A DNA stretch of 64,000 nt from Pseudaestuariivita atlantica (GCF_001205715.1 NZ_AQQZ01000007.1:1-64000), one strand, 5' to 3'; numbered from the stretch's first letter, positions 25,966 through 35,094 are shown. Notes: generated from the sequence alone by a model not told the origin. Translations and numbers: made by a program.

Positions 25966-26047
25966 TAAGTTGAAAGATACGACAAAGATTGTACCCTATT
26001 GGGGTCGCTTGCATGGGGTTGGAGTAATGCAAGGTGAAGGGGTGCCC

Positions 26048-27634
26048 ATGGTCCGGGTGTATTTGACCGGACCGTTTCGGGTGGAATTCGAGAACGGAAT
26101 TGACGTCACGCCTAACTCATCCAAGGCGCAGGCTCTCCTTGCCATGCTTGCAACGTCCCAGAACGGATCGCGCAGCAGAAACTGGCTTCAGACGCGGCTG
26201 TGGAGTGACCGCTCGCCGCAACAGGCGTCGGGCAGTCTTCGCCAGTGCCTGGTACAGGTCCGAAAATCGCTGTTGGATTTCCCGCAACTCCTTGACGTCT
26301 CTCGCAAAAGTATCGCACTGAACCTCGATTTCGTCGAACTCGTCTCGAACGACGAAGACGATTTTCTCGAAGGGATGCACATTCGCGACGAGGCGTTCGA
26401 AGAATGGCTTCATTTGTCGCGGAGCAGCCGAAAGGGTTTGTTGCCCGCGACTGCCCGACTGGAAACGCAATTCGCACCGCCCGCACAATCCCCGAAAGCC
26501 ATCGCGATTACCAACAAGGTGTCGGGCGAAGGCGGGTTCGGCCAGCTTGAATGGCTTGGCAGCCTGATGACGGACAACGTCGCGCGGCATTTGCGCGAGG
26601 CGTTTTCGGTCGAGGTCATAACCGGCGACCAGCCCGTTATTCACGAAAACCTGTGGCACGTGGAAATAGAGACATGCCGTTTCTCCGCCTCGTCGGTGGG
26701 CGTCCGGATGGCGCTGTCCCGCCCCTCGCGCGGGCTTCACATCTGGGCAGACCGGACGACCGTCGAAATGCAGGGCGCGCCACCGTCCGATCACCCGGAC
26801 ATCGCCTTGCTGTCCAACCGGCTGGTGGATGCGCTTGGCGATGAATTGCTGTTGGGCAGGGACCCGGAAACCGATTGCCCGGATTCGATCTGCCGGCGCG
26901 CCATCCGCAGCATGTTCGCGATCCAGTCCGATGCGGTTTTGTCGGCCGACAAGATGTTCGAACGCGCGTTCCAGATCAAAGCCCGCGGCCTCTACCTTGC
27001 ATGGCGCGCGCAGGCCAAGACGATCATGAAGATCGAACGTCACGGATACGACGAACAGGCCCTGAAGGACGAGGCAGAGTCGCTCTGCGCCAGGGCGCTG
27101 GAGATCGAGCCGAACAATTCGATGGTTCTGGCAACGGTGGCCAATACCTTCTGCCTCACCCTGCGCTCGTATGATCGCAGCATGTTCCTTGCCAAGCGCA
27201 GCGTGCAACTGAACCCGCAGAACCCCATGGCGTGGTTCGCGCTCAGCTCTGCCAACATGCATGCCGGCAACAGCAAGGAGGCCTTGAAATACACGCTGAA
27301 GGCCAACCAGCTTGCATCGACCTCGCCGCATCGCTTCTGGTGGGACAGCCAGGTTTTCGCGGCGGCGTTGAGCACGGGCAAGTTTTCCGAAGCAGAATAC
27401 TTCGCCGAGTCCTGTCGGTTGCAGAACCCGGATTTCCGGCCGCCTCTGCGATATCTCATCGCGTTGCATGCCCGCGCGGGGCGGCAGGAAGACGCGCTCA
27501 GGATGGTCGAGCAATTGAAGGCCATCGAACCCGGCTTCACGGTCGATCGGCTGGTGAAGGACCGCGAATACCCGGCGGCGCTTCTGCATCAGAACGACCA
27601 GTTCGATCTGAGCAAGATCGCGGAACTGGCCTGA
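26048..27634 (+). CDS. SARP-type transcriptional regulator with TPR region
   Basis: 528 aa from ATG 26048. N-terminal winged-helix of the OmpR/SARP kind (VRVYLTGPFRVEFENG, then ALLAMLATSQNGSRSRNWLQTRLWSD and LRQCLVQVRKSL), with a bacterial-transcription-activator-like region following. A middle domain without recognised motif (about 150-290) precedes TPR-like helices (about 300-500) with repeats such as CARALEIEPNNSMVLATVANTF and AKRSVQLNPQNPMAWFALSSANMHAG. It resembles SARP/BTAD or CadC-type regulators found in alphaproteobacteria. ATG 26027 and TTG 25970 are alternative starts; 26048 is preferred for the AAGGTGAAGGGG before it and for homology starting there. Divergent from the enzyme-peptidase pair and probably their regulator. 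Confidence 0.78.
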   Translation: MVRVYLTGPFRVEFENGIDVTPNSSKAQALLAMLATSQNGSRSRNWLQTRLWSDRSPQQASGSLRQCLVQVRKSLLDFPQLLDVSRKSIALNLDFVELVSNDEDDFLEGMHIRDEAFEEWLHLSRSSRKGLLPATARLETQFAPPAQSPKAIAITNKVSGEGGFGQLEWLGSLMTDNVARHLREAFSVEVITGDQPVIHENLWHVEIETCRFSASSVGVRMALSRPSRGLHIWADRTTVEMQGAPPSDHPDIALLSNRLVDALGDELLLGRDPETDCPDSICRRAIRSMFAIQSDAVLSADKMFERAFQIKARGLYLAWRAQAKTIMKIERHGYDEQALKDEAESLCARALEIEPNNSMVLATVANTFCLTLRSYDRSMFLAKRSVQLNPQNPMAWFALSSANMHAGNSKEALKYTLKANQLASTSPHRFWWDSQVFAAALSTGKFSEAEYFAESCRLQNPDFRPPLRYLIALHARAGRQEDALRMVEQLKAIEPGFTVDRLVKDREYPAALLHQNDQFDLSKIAELA

Positions 27635-27746
27635 AACCCAGCCGTCCGGCTCACCTTCATATCAACACGTGACGCGGCCCGGCTTTCGGGCTGGGCAATC
27701 GGCGTGTGACCGGGCAATCTGCACGGGCGGGGAAGGCGAGGCAGGC

Positions 27747-29222
27747 ATGCGGACGGCACTGGATGATCTGGCGCGATGGGCGCGGGAGGCGCCCGACCGC
27801 CCGGCGGTGGCCGAGGGCGCGCGGGTCTTTGCCGATTACGCCACCCTTGCGCGTCGCGTCGCGGGTCTTGCGGCCGCCATGGACGCGCGCGGGATCGGGG
27901 CGGGAGACCGCGTCGCCCTCCTGTCGCGCAACGCGCCCCGGTATTTCGAGGCGCTTCTGGCGATCTGGTCCTGCGGGGCGGCGGCGGTGCCGGTCAATGC
28001 CCGGCTGGCGGAGGCCGAGACCTCGTGGATCCTGACCCATGCCGATGTGTCGCTTGTCTGCGCGGGGCCGGACCTTGCCGCGCAGGCCGGGGCATCGGGC
28101 CGGGAGGTCATCACGCTGGGCGGCGAGGCGTGGGAGGAGGCCGCCTCCTCGGGCACCGATTTCGCGGCGCGCGCGGTGGCGGCGGATGACCTCGCGTGGC
28201 TGTTCTACACCTCGGGCACGACGGGGCGACCCAAGGGGGCGATGATCACGCATCGCAACCTCGATGCGATGTGCCGGGGCTATCTTGCCTCGGTCGATCC
28301 CGAACCACCATGGGCCGCGATCCTGCATCCGTCGCCCCTGAGCCACGGCTCGGGGCTTTATGCGCTGGTGCATCTGCGGCAGGGCGCGGTGCAGGTCGTG
28401 CCGGGCTCGGGCGGGTTCGATCCGGCAGAGATGGCGGGGCTGTTGCGCGACTGGCCGGGGGCGGTGTTCTTTGCCGCGCCGACGATCCTGCGGCGGCTGG
28501 TGGCTGCGGGTGTGGACCTGTCGCCGCTGAAGGCGGCGATCTATGGCGGGGCACCGATGCCGGTGGCGGATGTACGTGCGTTTCTGGGCGCTTACGGGCC
28601 AAAGCTCGCGCAGCTATACGGGCAGGGAGAGGCCCCGATGACGCTGACCGCGCTGACCCGCCAGCAGATGGCCGAGGGCGACGCGGCGCTGCTGGAATCG
28701 GCGGGTTTCGCGCAGGCGGGTGTCGAGATCGCGGTGCTGGGTCCGGACGGGACGCCGGTGCCGCAGGGAGAGCGCGGCGAGGTGGCGGCGCGGGGCGACA
28801 TCGTCTGCGCCGGTTACTGGCGCGACGAGGCGGCGACCGGGGCGACGTTCGGCGGCGGCTGGTTGCGGACGGGCGACGTGGGGTGGCTGCGCGAGGACGG
28901 GCTGCTGACGTTGGTGGACCGGTCGAAGGACCTCATCATCTCGGGCGGGTACAACATCTACCCGCGCGAGATCGAGGAGGTGCTGGCACGGCACGAAGGC
29001 GTGATGGAGGCGGCGGTCATATCAAGGCCGCATGATGACTATGGCGAGGAGGTCGTGGCCTATGTCGTGGGCAGCGCCGATGCGGCGGTGCTGGAGGCGC
29101 ATTGCCTTGCGCATCTTGCCCGCTACAAGCGCCCGCGCGCCTGGCGCTTCGTCGAGGCGCTGCCGCGCAACGCCTATGGCAAGGTGCTGAAGACCGAATT
29201 GCGCGACCGGGAGCACAAATAG
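27747..29222 (+). CDS. AMP-binding acyl-CoA synthetase
   Basis: 491 aa adenylate-forming enzyme. The P-loop signature LFYTSGTTGRPKGAM, the ATP/adenine motif YGGAPMP and YGQGEAPMT, the hinge-region DRSKDLIISGGYNIYPREIE and the C-terminal catalytic Lys in GKVLKTELR are all visible. Acyl substrate is unclear; the length fits medium/long-chain acyl-CoA ligases. Upstream frame is open but homology begins at ATG 27747. It precedes fabF on the same strand. Confidence 0.88.
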   Translation: MRTALDDLARWAREAPDRPAVAEGARVFADYATLARRVAGLAAAMDARGIGAGDRVALLSRNAPRYFEALLAIWSCGAAAVPVNARLAEAETSWILTHADVSLVCAGPDLAAQAGASGREVITLGGEAWEEAASSGTDFAARAVAADDLAWLFYTSGTTGRPKGAMITHRNLDAMCRGYLASVDPEPPWAAILHPSPLSHGSGLYALVHLRQGAVQVVPGSGGFDPAEMAGLLRDWPGAVFFAAPTILRRLVAAGVDLSPLKAAIYGGAPMPVADVRAFLGAYGPKLAQLYGQGEAPMTLTALTRQQMAEGDAALLESAGFAQAGVEIAVLGPDGTPVPQGERGEVAARGDIVCAGYWRDEAATGATFGGGWLRTGDVGWLREDGLLTLVDRSKDLIISGGYNIYPREIEEVLARHEGVMEAAVISRPHDDYGEEVVAYVVGSADAAVLEAHCLAHLARYKRPRAWRFVEALPRNAYGKVLKTELRDREHK

Positions 29223-29238
29223 CGCGGGACGGGGCAGG

Positions 29239-29254
29239 GTAACCCGTGGGTTAC
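29239..29254. promoter_or_regulatory. Inverted repeat upstream of fabF
   Basis: GTAACCC-GT-GGGTTAC, with AACGGGTTAACG following 10 bases later, in the 135-base gap between the acyl-CoA synthetase and fabF genes. Possible operator; no factor assigned. Confidence 0.35.
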
Positions 29255-29357
29255 GTGTAAAGAACGGGTTAACGCCGGGACGATGCCGCGGGCCTTGCCC
29301 AAGGGGCGCAAACTCCGGTATGAGCGCGCGCAACGACGAGCACGGGGAAGAGCGGAC

Positions 29358-30614
29358 ATGCGCAGGGTAGTTGTGACGGGGCTGGGGCTGGTGACGCCGC
29401 TGGCTTGCGGGGTCGAGGCATCGTGGAGCCGGATCCTCGAAGGACGCTCGGGCGCGGGCACGATCACGCGGTTCGACGCGGACCACCTTGCCACGAACTA
29501 TGCCTGCGAAGTGCCGCTGGGCGATGGCAGCGACGGGACGTTCAACTGCGACGACTGGATGGAGCCGAAAGAGGCCCGCAAGGTCGACACCTTCATCCGC
29601 TACGGCATGGCCGCGGCGCAGATGGCGGTCGAGGATGCGGGCTGGACGCCCGAGGACCGGTCGGACCTTGAAGAGACCGGTGTCCTGATCGGGTCGGGGA
29701 TCGGCGGGCTGAACTCGATCGCCGAAACCGCGATCCTGCTGAAGGAACGGGGCCCGCGGCGGGTGTCGCCGTTCTTCGTGCCGGGCGCGCTGATCAACCT
29801 GATCTCGGGTCAGGTGTCGATCCGGTACGGGTTCAGGGGGCCGAACCACGCGGTGGTGACGGCCTGTTCGACCGGGGCCCACGCCATTGGCGACGCGGCG
29901 CGGCTGATCCGCGACGGTGATGCCGAGGTGATGGTGGCCGGTGGGGCCGAGGCCTCGATCTCGGAAATCGGGATTGCCGGGTTCAACGCCTGCAAGGCGC
30001 TGTCGACCAAGCGCCGCGACGACCCGTCGACGGCGAGCCGTCCCTATGACGCCGACCGCGACGGGTTCGTGATGGGCGAGGGTGCGGGCATCGTGGTGCT
30101 GGAGGAATACGAGCACGCGGTCGCGCGCGGTGCCAAGATCTATGCCGAGGTCGTGGGCTATGGCCTGTCGGGCGACGCCTATCACATCACCGCCCCGTCC
30201 GAGGATGGCGACGGCGCGCTGCGTTGCATGAAGATGGCGCTGAAAAAGGCGGGGCTGGAACCGGCGGACGTGGATTACATCAACGCGCATGGCACTTCGA
30301 CCATGGCGGACGTGATCGAACTGGGCGCGGTGGAAAAGCTGATGGGCGACGCGGCGGGCAAGGTGACGATGTCGTCCACCAAGTCGATGACCGGCCACCT
30401 TCTGGGGGCTGCGGGCGCGATCGAGGCGATCTTTTCGATCCTCGCGATCCGCGACCAGGTGGCGCCGCCGACCATCAACCTCGACACACCCGCGATTGAA
30501 ACGCCGGTTGACCTTGCCGCCAACGTCAAGCGCGAGCGCGAGATCAACGTGGCGCTGTCGAACTCGTTCGGGTTCGGCGGGACGAATGCGAGCGTGATCT
30601 TCAGGAAGGTCTGA
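29358..30614 (+). CDS. fabF: 3-oxoacyl-[acyl-carrier-protein] synthase II
   Basis: 418 aa condensing enzyme of fatty acid elongation. Nucleophile Cys170 in TACSTGAHAIG, His in NAHGTSTMADVIE and His in TGHLLGAAGAIEA complete the Cys-His-His triad; the C-terminal SNSFGFGGTNASVIF is typical. The start chosen (MRRVVVTGLG) is the family N terminus. Followed after 5 bases by mltG. Confidence 0.95.
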   Translation: MRRVVVTGLGLVTPLACGVEASWSRILEGRSGAGTITRFDADHLATNYACEVPLGDGSDGTFNCDDWMEPKEARKVDTFIRYGMAAAQMAVEDAGWTPEDRSDLEETGVLIGSGIGGLNSIAETAILLKERGPRRVSPFFVPGALINLISGQVSIRYGFRGPNHAVVTACSTGAHAIGDAARLIRDGDAEVMVAGGAEASISEIGIAGFNACKALSTKRRDDPSTASRPYDADRDGFVMGEGAGIVVLEEYEHAVARGAKIYAEVVGYGLSGDAYHITAPSEDGDGALRCMKMALKKAGLEPADVDYINAHGTSTMADVIELGAVEKLMGDAAGKVTMSSTKSMTGHLLGAAGAIEAIFSILAIRDQVAPPTINLDTPAIETPVDLAANVKREREINVALSNSFGFGGTNASVIFRKV

Positions 30615-30619
30615 GGCCC

Positions 30620-31774
30620 ATGTGGCGGCATATCGCGGCGAACACGCTGACCCTGCTGATCGTCCTGGTGTTCCTCACCGGGGGCGCGATCCTCTATGGG
30701 CAGAGCCAGTATAACGGGCCGGGGCCGCTGGCGCAGGCGATGTGCCTGAAGGTGGATCGCGGGTCGAACTTTTCGCGGGTGTCGCGCGACCTTGCGGCAC
30801 AGGGCGCGATTTCGAGCGCGCCGATCTTCCGGCTGGGGGTCGATTACGGTGACAAGTCGGGTGATCTGAAGGCGGGGTCGTACCTGATCGAGCCCGGAAG
30901 CTCGATGGCGGAGATCGTGGACGTGGTGACGCGCGGTGGCGCATCGACCTGCGGGACCGAGATGGTGTTCCGCATCGGCGTGACGCGGCAGGAAGTGCAG
31001 CTGCGTGAACTGGACCCGCAGACCAACCGTTACGTCGAGACGGCGGCCTATGATCCGACGGCCGAGGACGCGCCCGCCGAGATCGCGGCGCTGTTCGACA
31101 ACCCGGCGGATACCCGCATCCGGGTCGCGGTGGCGGAAGGCGCAACCTCTTGGCAGATCGTGGAGGGCCTGAAATCGGTGCCGGTGCTGACCGGGGACGC
31201 CGAGGTGCCCGCCGAAGGCACGCTGGCGCCCGACAGCTATGAAGTGCGCAAGGGCGACACGGTAAAAAGCGTCCTCGACCGGATGGTCGCGGCGCAGGAG
31301 CGCATCCTCGCCGAGGCGTGGGAGGGACGTGATGCGGACATCCCCCTCGACAGCCCGGAAGAGGCGCTGATCCTTGCCTCGATCATCGAGAAGGAGACCG
31401 GCGTCGCGGCGGAGCGCGGGCAGGTGGCGAGCGTGTTCGTGAACCGCCTGCGGCGCGGCATGCGCCTGCAGACCGACCCGACGGTGATCTATGGCATCAC
31501 CAAGGGGCAGGGCGTTCTGGGCCGTGGGCTGCGGCAGAGCGAGCTGCGGCGCGCGACGCCCTACAACACCTATGTCATCCCGGCGCTGCCGCCGACGCCG
31601 ATTGCCAATCCGGGCCGCGCGGCGATCGAGGCGGCGGTGAACCCCGACAGTTCACGCTTCCTGTTCTTCGTGGCGGACGGGACCGGCGGGCACGCCTTTG
31701 CGGAGACGCTGGAACAGCACAACCGCAACGTGGCCGAGTGGCGCAAGATCGAGGCGGAACGGGCCAACCAGTAG
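30620..31774 (+). CDS. mltG: Endolytic murein transglycosylase MltG
   Basis: 384 aa. One N-terminal membrane helix (TLLIVLVFLTGGAILYG), a LysM-like/YceG region and the catalytic LASIIEKETGVAAERGQVASVFVNRL, in which the Glu of IIEKETG is the conserved catalytic acid, then LQTDPTVIYG and TPYNTY. MltG cuts nascent glycan strands in the inner-membrane leaflet. Sits directly before the GTA leader; the fabF-mltG pair next to the GTA operon recurs in Rhodobacterales as I recall. Confidence 0.94.
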   Translation: MWRHIAANTLTLLIVLVFLTGGAILYGQSQYNGPGPLAQAMCLKVDRGSNFSRVSRDLAAQGAISSAPIFRLGVDYGDKSGDLKAGSYLIEPGSSMAEIVDVVTRGGASTCGTEMVFRIGVTRQEVQLRELDPQTNRYVETAAYDPTAEDAPAEIAALFDNPADTRIRVAVAEGATSWQIVEGLKSVPVLTGDAEVPAEGTLAPDSYEVRKGDTVKSVLDRMVAAQERILAEAWEGRDADIPLDSPEEALILASIIEKETGVAAERGQVASVFVNRLRRGMRLQTDPTVIYGITKGQGVLGRGLRQSELRRATPYNTYVIPALPPTPIANPGRAAIEAAVNPDSSRFLFFVADGTGGHAFAETLEQHNRNVAEWRKIEAERANQ

Positions 31775-31829
31775 GGGGTTCGTCGGGCCCTTGCAGGCCC
31801 GCCTCGCAACGCCGTGGATTAGGAATTTG

Positions 31830-31847
31830 TTAATGGTACCGTACGGT
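31830..31847. promoter_or_regulatory. Palindromic element upstream of the GTA operon
   Basis: TTAATGGT is followed by the perfect ACCGTACGGT palindrome (31838-31847), then TAG. It lies about 30 bases before the candidate promoter of the GTA leader and could bind a regulator. It does not match the TTAA-N7-TTAA CtrA box. Confidence 0.3.
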
Positions 31848-31874
31848 TAGCCGGAAGGGCCCGCGCGATTTCGC

Positions 31875-31903
31875 TTGACTTTGCGAACGGTCCAAGGTAC
31901 ACC
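31875..31903 (+). promoter_or_regulatory. Candidate promoter for GTA leader
   Basis: TTGACT, a 17-base spacer and TACACC. The -35 is strong and the -10 weak, which would fit a positively controlled promoter such as that of the GTA operon. Confidence 0.35.
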
Positions 31904-31928
31904 TTCAATCAAGCTAGGAGACGTGGGC

Positions 31929-31964
31929 AAGCGGCACGGGGGCAACCCTGTTGGCCGCTTTTTT
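31929..31964 (+). terminator. Terminator-like hairpin in the GTA leader
   Basis: AAGCGGC pairs with GCCGCTT, extended inside by ACGGG/CCCTGT, followed by six T. It lies between the candidate promoter and g1, 50 bases before the g1 start, so it is either an attenuator within the operon leader or the end of a short separate RNA. Confidence 0.55.
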
Positions 31965-32013
31965 CATGTCGCTCGTGCGGAGCACACTCCCATGAGAGGC
32001 GGTTGAGCAGAAT

Positions 32014-32355
32014 ATGACATTGGTAACTCCGGAAGGAGACGCGCCTATCGATGATCAGGTGGCTGAACTCGAACGGCAACTGGTCGCCCTTCGCGCCCGC
32101 CTGTCCGCGTGGATGGACGAGGTCGCGATAGGCGAGATCGGCTCGGGTACTGACGGGAAACGGATGCTGACAGACGTATCGGGATGGATACGCACGGCAC
32201 TGGATCTGGAGAGAAAGCTTGAAGAGCGAAAGAAGCACGACCGGGGCATCGCTCCCGGACGCGACTATGCGCTCGACTTCGACGCGGCACGCGTTGAAAT
32301 CGGGTGCCGTCTGGATCGCCTCCGCGCCTGCGGAGGTACGGGCGACCTTCCTTAG
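32014..32355 (+). CDS. GTA terminase small subunit (g1)
   Basis: 113 aa, mostly helical. VAELERQLVALRARLSAWMDE forms an amphipathic helix; the tail includes GRDYALDFDAARVEIGCRLDRLRA. By position it is the first gene of the R. capsulatus-type GTA operon, whose product has been shown in that system to act as a small terminase. No DNA-binding motif is obvious here, as in other GTA copies, which is consistent with non-specific packaging. It overlaps g2 by up to 89 bases. Confidence 0.8.
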   Translation: MTLVTPEGDAPIDDQVAELERQLVALRARLSAWMDEVAIGEIGSGTDGKRMLTDVSGWIRTALDLERKLEERKKHDRGIAPGRDYALDFDAARVEIGCRLDRLRACGGTGDLP

Positions 32356-33637
32356 CGAGTTGGGGACGGGGGAGCTTCTGGCTTTGCCGTTCCTGTTCGA
32401 CTTCTGGGCCCATGACCACCAGATCGCGCCAGAGGGACAATGGCGCAGCTGGGTGTGTCTGGGCGGCCGGGGCGCGGGCAAGACGCGCGCCGGGGCGGAA
32501 TGGGTGCGGTCGATGGTCGAGGGGTCAAGGCCCCTCGATCCCGGCCGGGCGCGCAGCGTGGCACTGGTGGCGGAGACGCTGGAGCAGGCGCGCGAGGTCA
32601 TGGTGTTCGGCGAAAGCGGCATCCTTGCCGTGTCACCTCCTGACCGGAGGCCGGACTGGGTGGCCTCGCGCCGTCTGCTGGTCTGGCCGAACGGGGCGGT
32701 GGCGCGGATCTTTTCCGCGCATGATCCCGAACGACTGCGCGGGCCGCAATTCGACGCGGCGTGGTGCGATGAATACGCCAAGTGGCCCGATGGGGGCCGG
32801 GCGATGGACAATCTGCAATTCGCGCTGCGGCTGGGCGACGACCCGCGGCAATGCGTGACCACGACACCGCAGAACGTGCCGCATCTGCGTGAGCTTCTGG
32901 CGGAGAAGACGACGGTCACGACCCATGCGCCGACCGAGGCGAACGCGGCCTACCTGGCCTCGCCCTTCCTTGACGAAGTGCGGCGCAAGTATGCGGGGAC
33001 GCGGATCGGGCGGCAGGAGCTGGACGGCGAATTGCTGACCGAGATCGAGGGCGCGCTTTGGACGAGCGACATGCTGGACGCGGCGCGGGTGGACAAGACG
33101 CCGGATTTCGACCGCGTGATCGTGGCGGTTGATCCGCCGGTCAGCGAAGGATCGGCGGCGGATGCCTGCGGGATCGTGGTTGCGGGTGCGGTCACGCAAG
33201 GCCCGCCGCAGGACTGGCGGGCCTATGTGCTGGCCGACGAGACGGTCGAGGGCGCGTCCCCCACGGAATGGGCGCGCGCGGCGCTGGCGGCCTACCAGCG
33301 GTTCGGTGCGGACCGGCTGGTGGCCGAGGTCAACCAGGGCGGCGCGCTGGTCGAGACGCTGATGCGGCAGCTTGATCCGGGCGTGCCGTACAAGGCGGTG
33401 CGCGCCTCGCGCGGGAAGGTGGCGCGGGCCGAGCCGGTTGCCGCCTTGTACGAGCAGGCACGGGTCAGGCACGTGGCGGGGCTCGAGGCGCTGGAAGACC
33501 AGATGGCGCAGATGACGCGTGCGGGATTTGACGGGCGCGGTTCGCCCGACCGGGTGGATGCGCTTGTCTGGGCGCTGACCGACCTGATGATCGAGCCGAT
33601 GGCCGAGTGGAGCCAGCCGCGGATGCGGGTGATCTGA
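32267..33637 (+). CDS. GTA terminase large subunit (g2)
   Basis: About 456 aa packaging motor. Walker A-type GGRGAGKTRAG at about residue 65, an acidic Walker B region AAWCDEYAKW, and C-terminal nuclease residues (VAVDPPVSEG, then DRLVAEVNQGG and RVDALVWALTDL). Start is uncertain: ATG 32267 is used, with TTG near 32294 possible. It feeds host DNA into proheads. Confidence 0.93.
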   Translation: MRSTSTRHALKSGAVWIASAPAEVRATFLSELGTGELLALPFLFDFWAHDHQIAPEGQWRSWVCLGGRGAGKTRAGAEWVRSMVEGSRPLDPGRARSVALVAETLEQAREVMVFGESGILAVSPPDRRPDWVASRRLLVWPNGAVARIFSAHDPERLRGPQFDAAWCDEYAKWPDGGRAMDNLQFALRLGDDPRQCVTTTPQNVPHLRELLAEKTTVTTHAPTEANAAYLASPFLDEVRRKYAGTRIGRQELDGELLTEIEGALWTSDMLDAARVDKTPDFDRVIVAVDPPVSEGSAADACGIVVAGAVTQGPPQDWRAYVLADETVEGASPTEWARAALAAYQRFGADRLVAEVNQGGALVETLMRQLDPGVPYKAVRASRGKVARAEPVAALYEQARVRHVAGLEALEDQMAQMTRAGFDGRGSPDRVDALVWALTDLMIEPMAEWSQPRMRVI

Positions 33638-33686
33638 CGCGCGGAGACGCCGCCAAGGCGCGATATCCGAACTTGAGGAGCAAGGC

Positions 33687-34862
33687 ATGGTTTTTGATTT
33701 CCTGAAACGCGGCGGGCTCGCCGTGCCCGAGGAGAAGGCGAGCGCGACGGGGCCGGTGGTGGCCTATGCCTCGTCCGGTCGGGTGGCGTGGAGCCCGCGT
33801 GACGCGGTGTCGCTGGCGCGCACGGGCTATGCCGGGAACCCGGTGGGGTTTCGCTGCGTGAAGATGATCGCCGAGGCGGCGGCGGCGTTGCCGATGATCT
33901 GCCAGGACGGCGAGCGGCGGTACGAGGCGCACCCGGTGCTGGATCTGGTCGCGCGGCCCAACCCGGCGCAGGGGCGGGCGGAGCTGTTCGAGGCGCTGTA
34001 TGGCCAGCTGCTGCTGAGCGGCAATGCCTATGTCGAGGGCGTGGCCTCCGAAGCGGGTCTTCCGGTGGAGTTGCATGTGCTGCGGTCGGACCGGATGTCG
34101 GTGGTTCCCGGTGCGGATGGCTGGCCCGTCGCCTATGAATACGCGGTGGGCGGGCGCAAGCATCGGTTCACGCTGGGCGAGGTGCCGCAGGTCACGCATC
34201 TGAAGGCATTCCACCCTCAGGACGACCATTACGGGCTGTCGCCGCTGCAATCGGCGGCGATGGCCATCGACGTGCACAACAGCGCCTCGCGCTGGTCGAA
34301 GGCTTTGCTGGACAACGCGGCGCGGCCGTCGGGCGCGATCGTCTATCGCGGCGAGGCGGGTGGCGGCACCATGTCGAACGACCAGTATGACCGGCTGGTG
34401 TCTGAGATGGAGGCGCATCACCAGGGTGCGCGCAATGCGGGGCGTCCGATGCTGCTGGAAGGCGGTCTTGACTGGAAGCCGATGGGCTTTTCGCCTTCGG
34501 ACATGGAATTCCAGAAGACCAAGGAGGCGGCGGCGCGGGAGATCGCGCTGGCCTTTGGCGTGCCGCCGATGCTGCTGGGGATTCCCGGTGACGCGGCCTA
34601 TGCCAATTACCAGGAGGCGAACCGCGCCTTTTACCGGCTGACGGTGCTGCCCTTGGCCGCGAAGGTGCTGGCGCACCTCGCGGACTGGCTGTCGGCGCAT
34701 CAGGGCGAGGCCATCGTGCTGAAACCCGATCTGGACCAGGTCCCGGCGCTGGCCAACGAGCGCGAGGCGCAGTGGCGATCCATCGGGGGGGCGAGCTTCC
34801 TGAGCGATGCCGAGAAGCGCGCGCTGCTGGGTCTGCCGCCGCTGGAGGTCGCGGATGGCTGA
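33687..34862 (+). CDS. GTA portal protein (g3)
   Basis: 391 aa HK97-type portal. YAGNPVGFRCVKMIAEAAAALP begins the family core, and EIALAFGVPPMLLGIPGDAAYANYQEANRAFY is its highly conserved C-terminal helix. Forms the dodecameric ring at the DNA-packaging vertex. The last codons overlap the next small gene by 8 bases. Confidence 0.95.
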   Translation: MVFDFLKRGGLAVPEEKASATGPVVAYASSGRVAWSPRDAVSLARTGYAGNPVGFRCVKMIAEAAAALPMICQDGERRYEAHPVLDLVARPNPAQGRAELFEALYGQLLLSGNAYVEGVASEAGLPVELHVLRSDRMSVVPGADGWPVAYEYAVGGRKHRFTLGEVPQVTHLKAFHPQDDHYGLSPLQSAAMAIDVHNSASRWSKALLDNAARPSGAIVYRGEAGGGTMSNDQYDRLVSEMEAHHQGARNAGRPMLLEGGLDWKPMGFSPSDMEFQKTKEAAAREIALAFGVPPMLLGIPGDAAYANYQEANRAFYRLTVLPLAAKVLAHLADWLSAHQGEAIVLKPDLDQVPALANEREAQWRSIGGASFLSDAEKRALLGLPPLEVADG

Positions 34863-35094
34863 ACGGCGGGACAGTTCGACCATCGGCTTCGCGCCGTTCG
34901 ACTGCGCGCCGGCGATGCGCCTTGCGGCGCACGAGCAGGTATCGAAGCTGCAGTTCGAGGGCGTGAGCGCGCGCCTGGACCGGATCGAGGCGGCGATGGA
35001 GCGGCTGGAGCGGCGGTTGTGGCTGACCGTCTACGGCGTGGTGGCGGTGGTGCTGGCGACGGCGCTGGAGTCGATTTTGAATATCGTGCCGTAA
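34855..35094 (+). CDS. GTA small membrane-associated protein (g3.5 position)
   Basis: 79 aa. N-terminal MAERRDSSTIGFAPFD, an amphipathic helix FEGVSARLDRIEAAMERLERR and a C-terminal hydrophobic helix (WLTVYGVVAVVLATAL). This coiled coil-plus-TM design sits at the g3.5 position of known GTA clusters. Function unknown. Confidence 0.75.
   Translation: MAERRDSSTIGFAPFDCAPAMRLAAHEQVSKLQFEGVSARLDRIEAAMERLERRLWLTVYGVVAVVLATALESILNIVP

Noticed and set aside
31929-31964. SAM- or SAH-type riboswitch in the GTA leader
   Set aside because: Only one simple hairpin with a T run is visible; no pseudoknot or ligand-binding consensus is recognised and the downstream genes are not metabolic.
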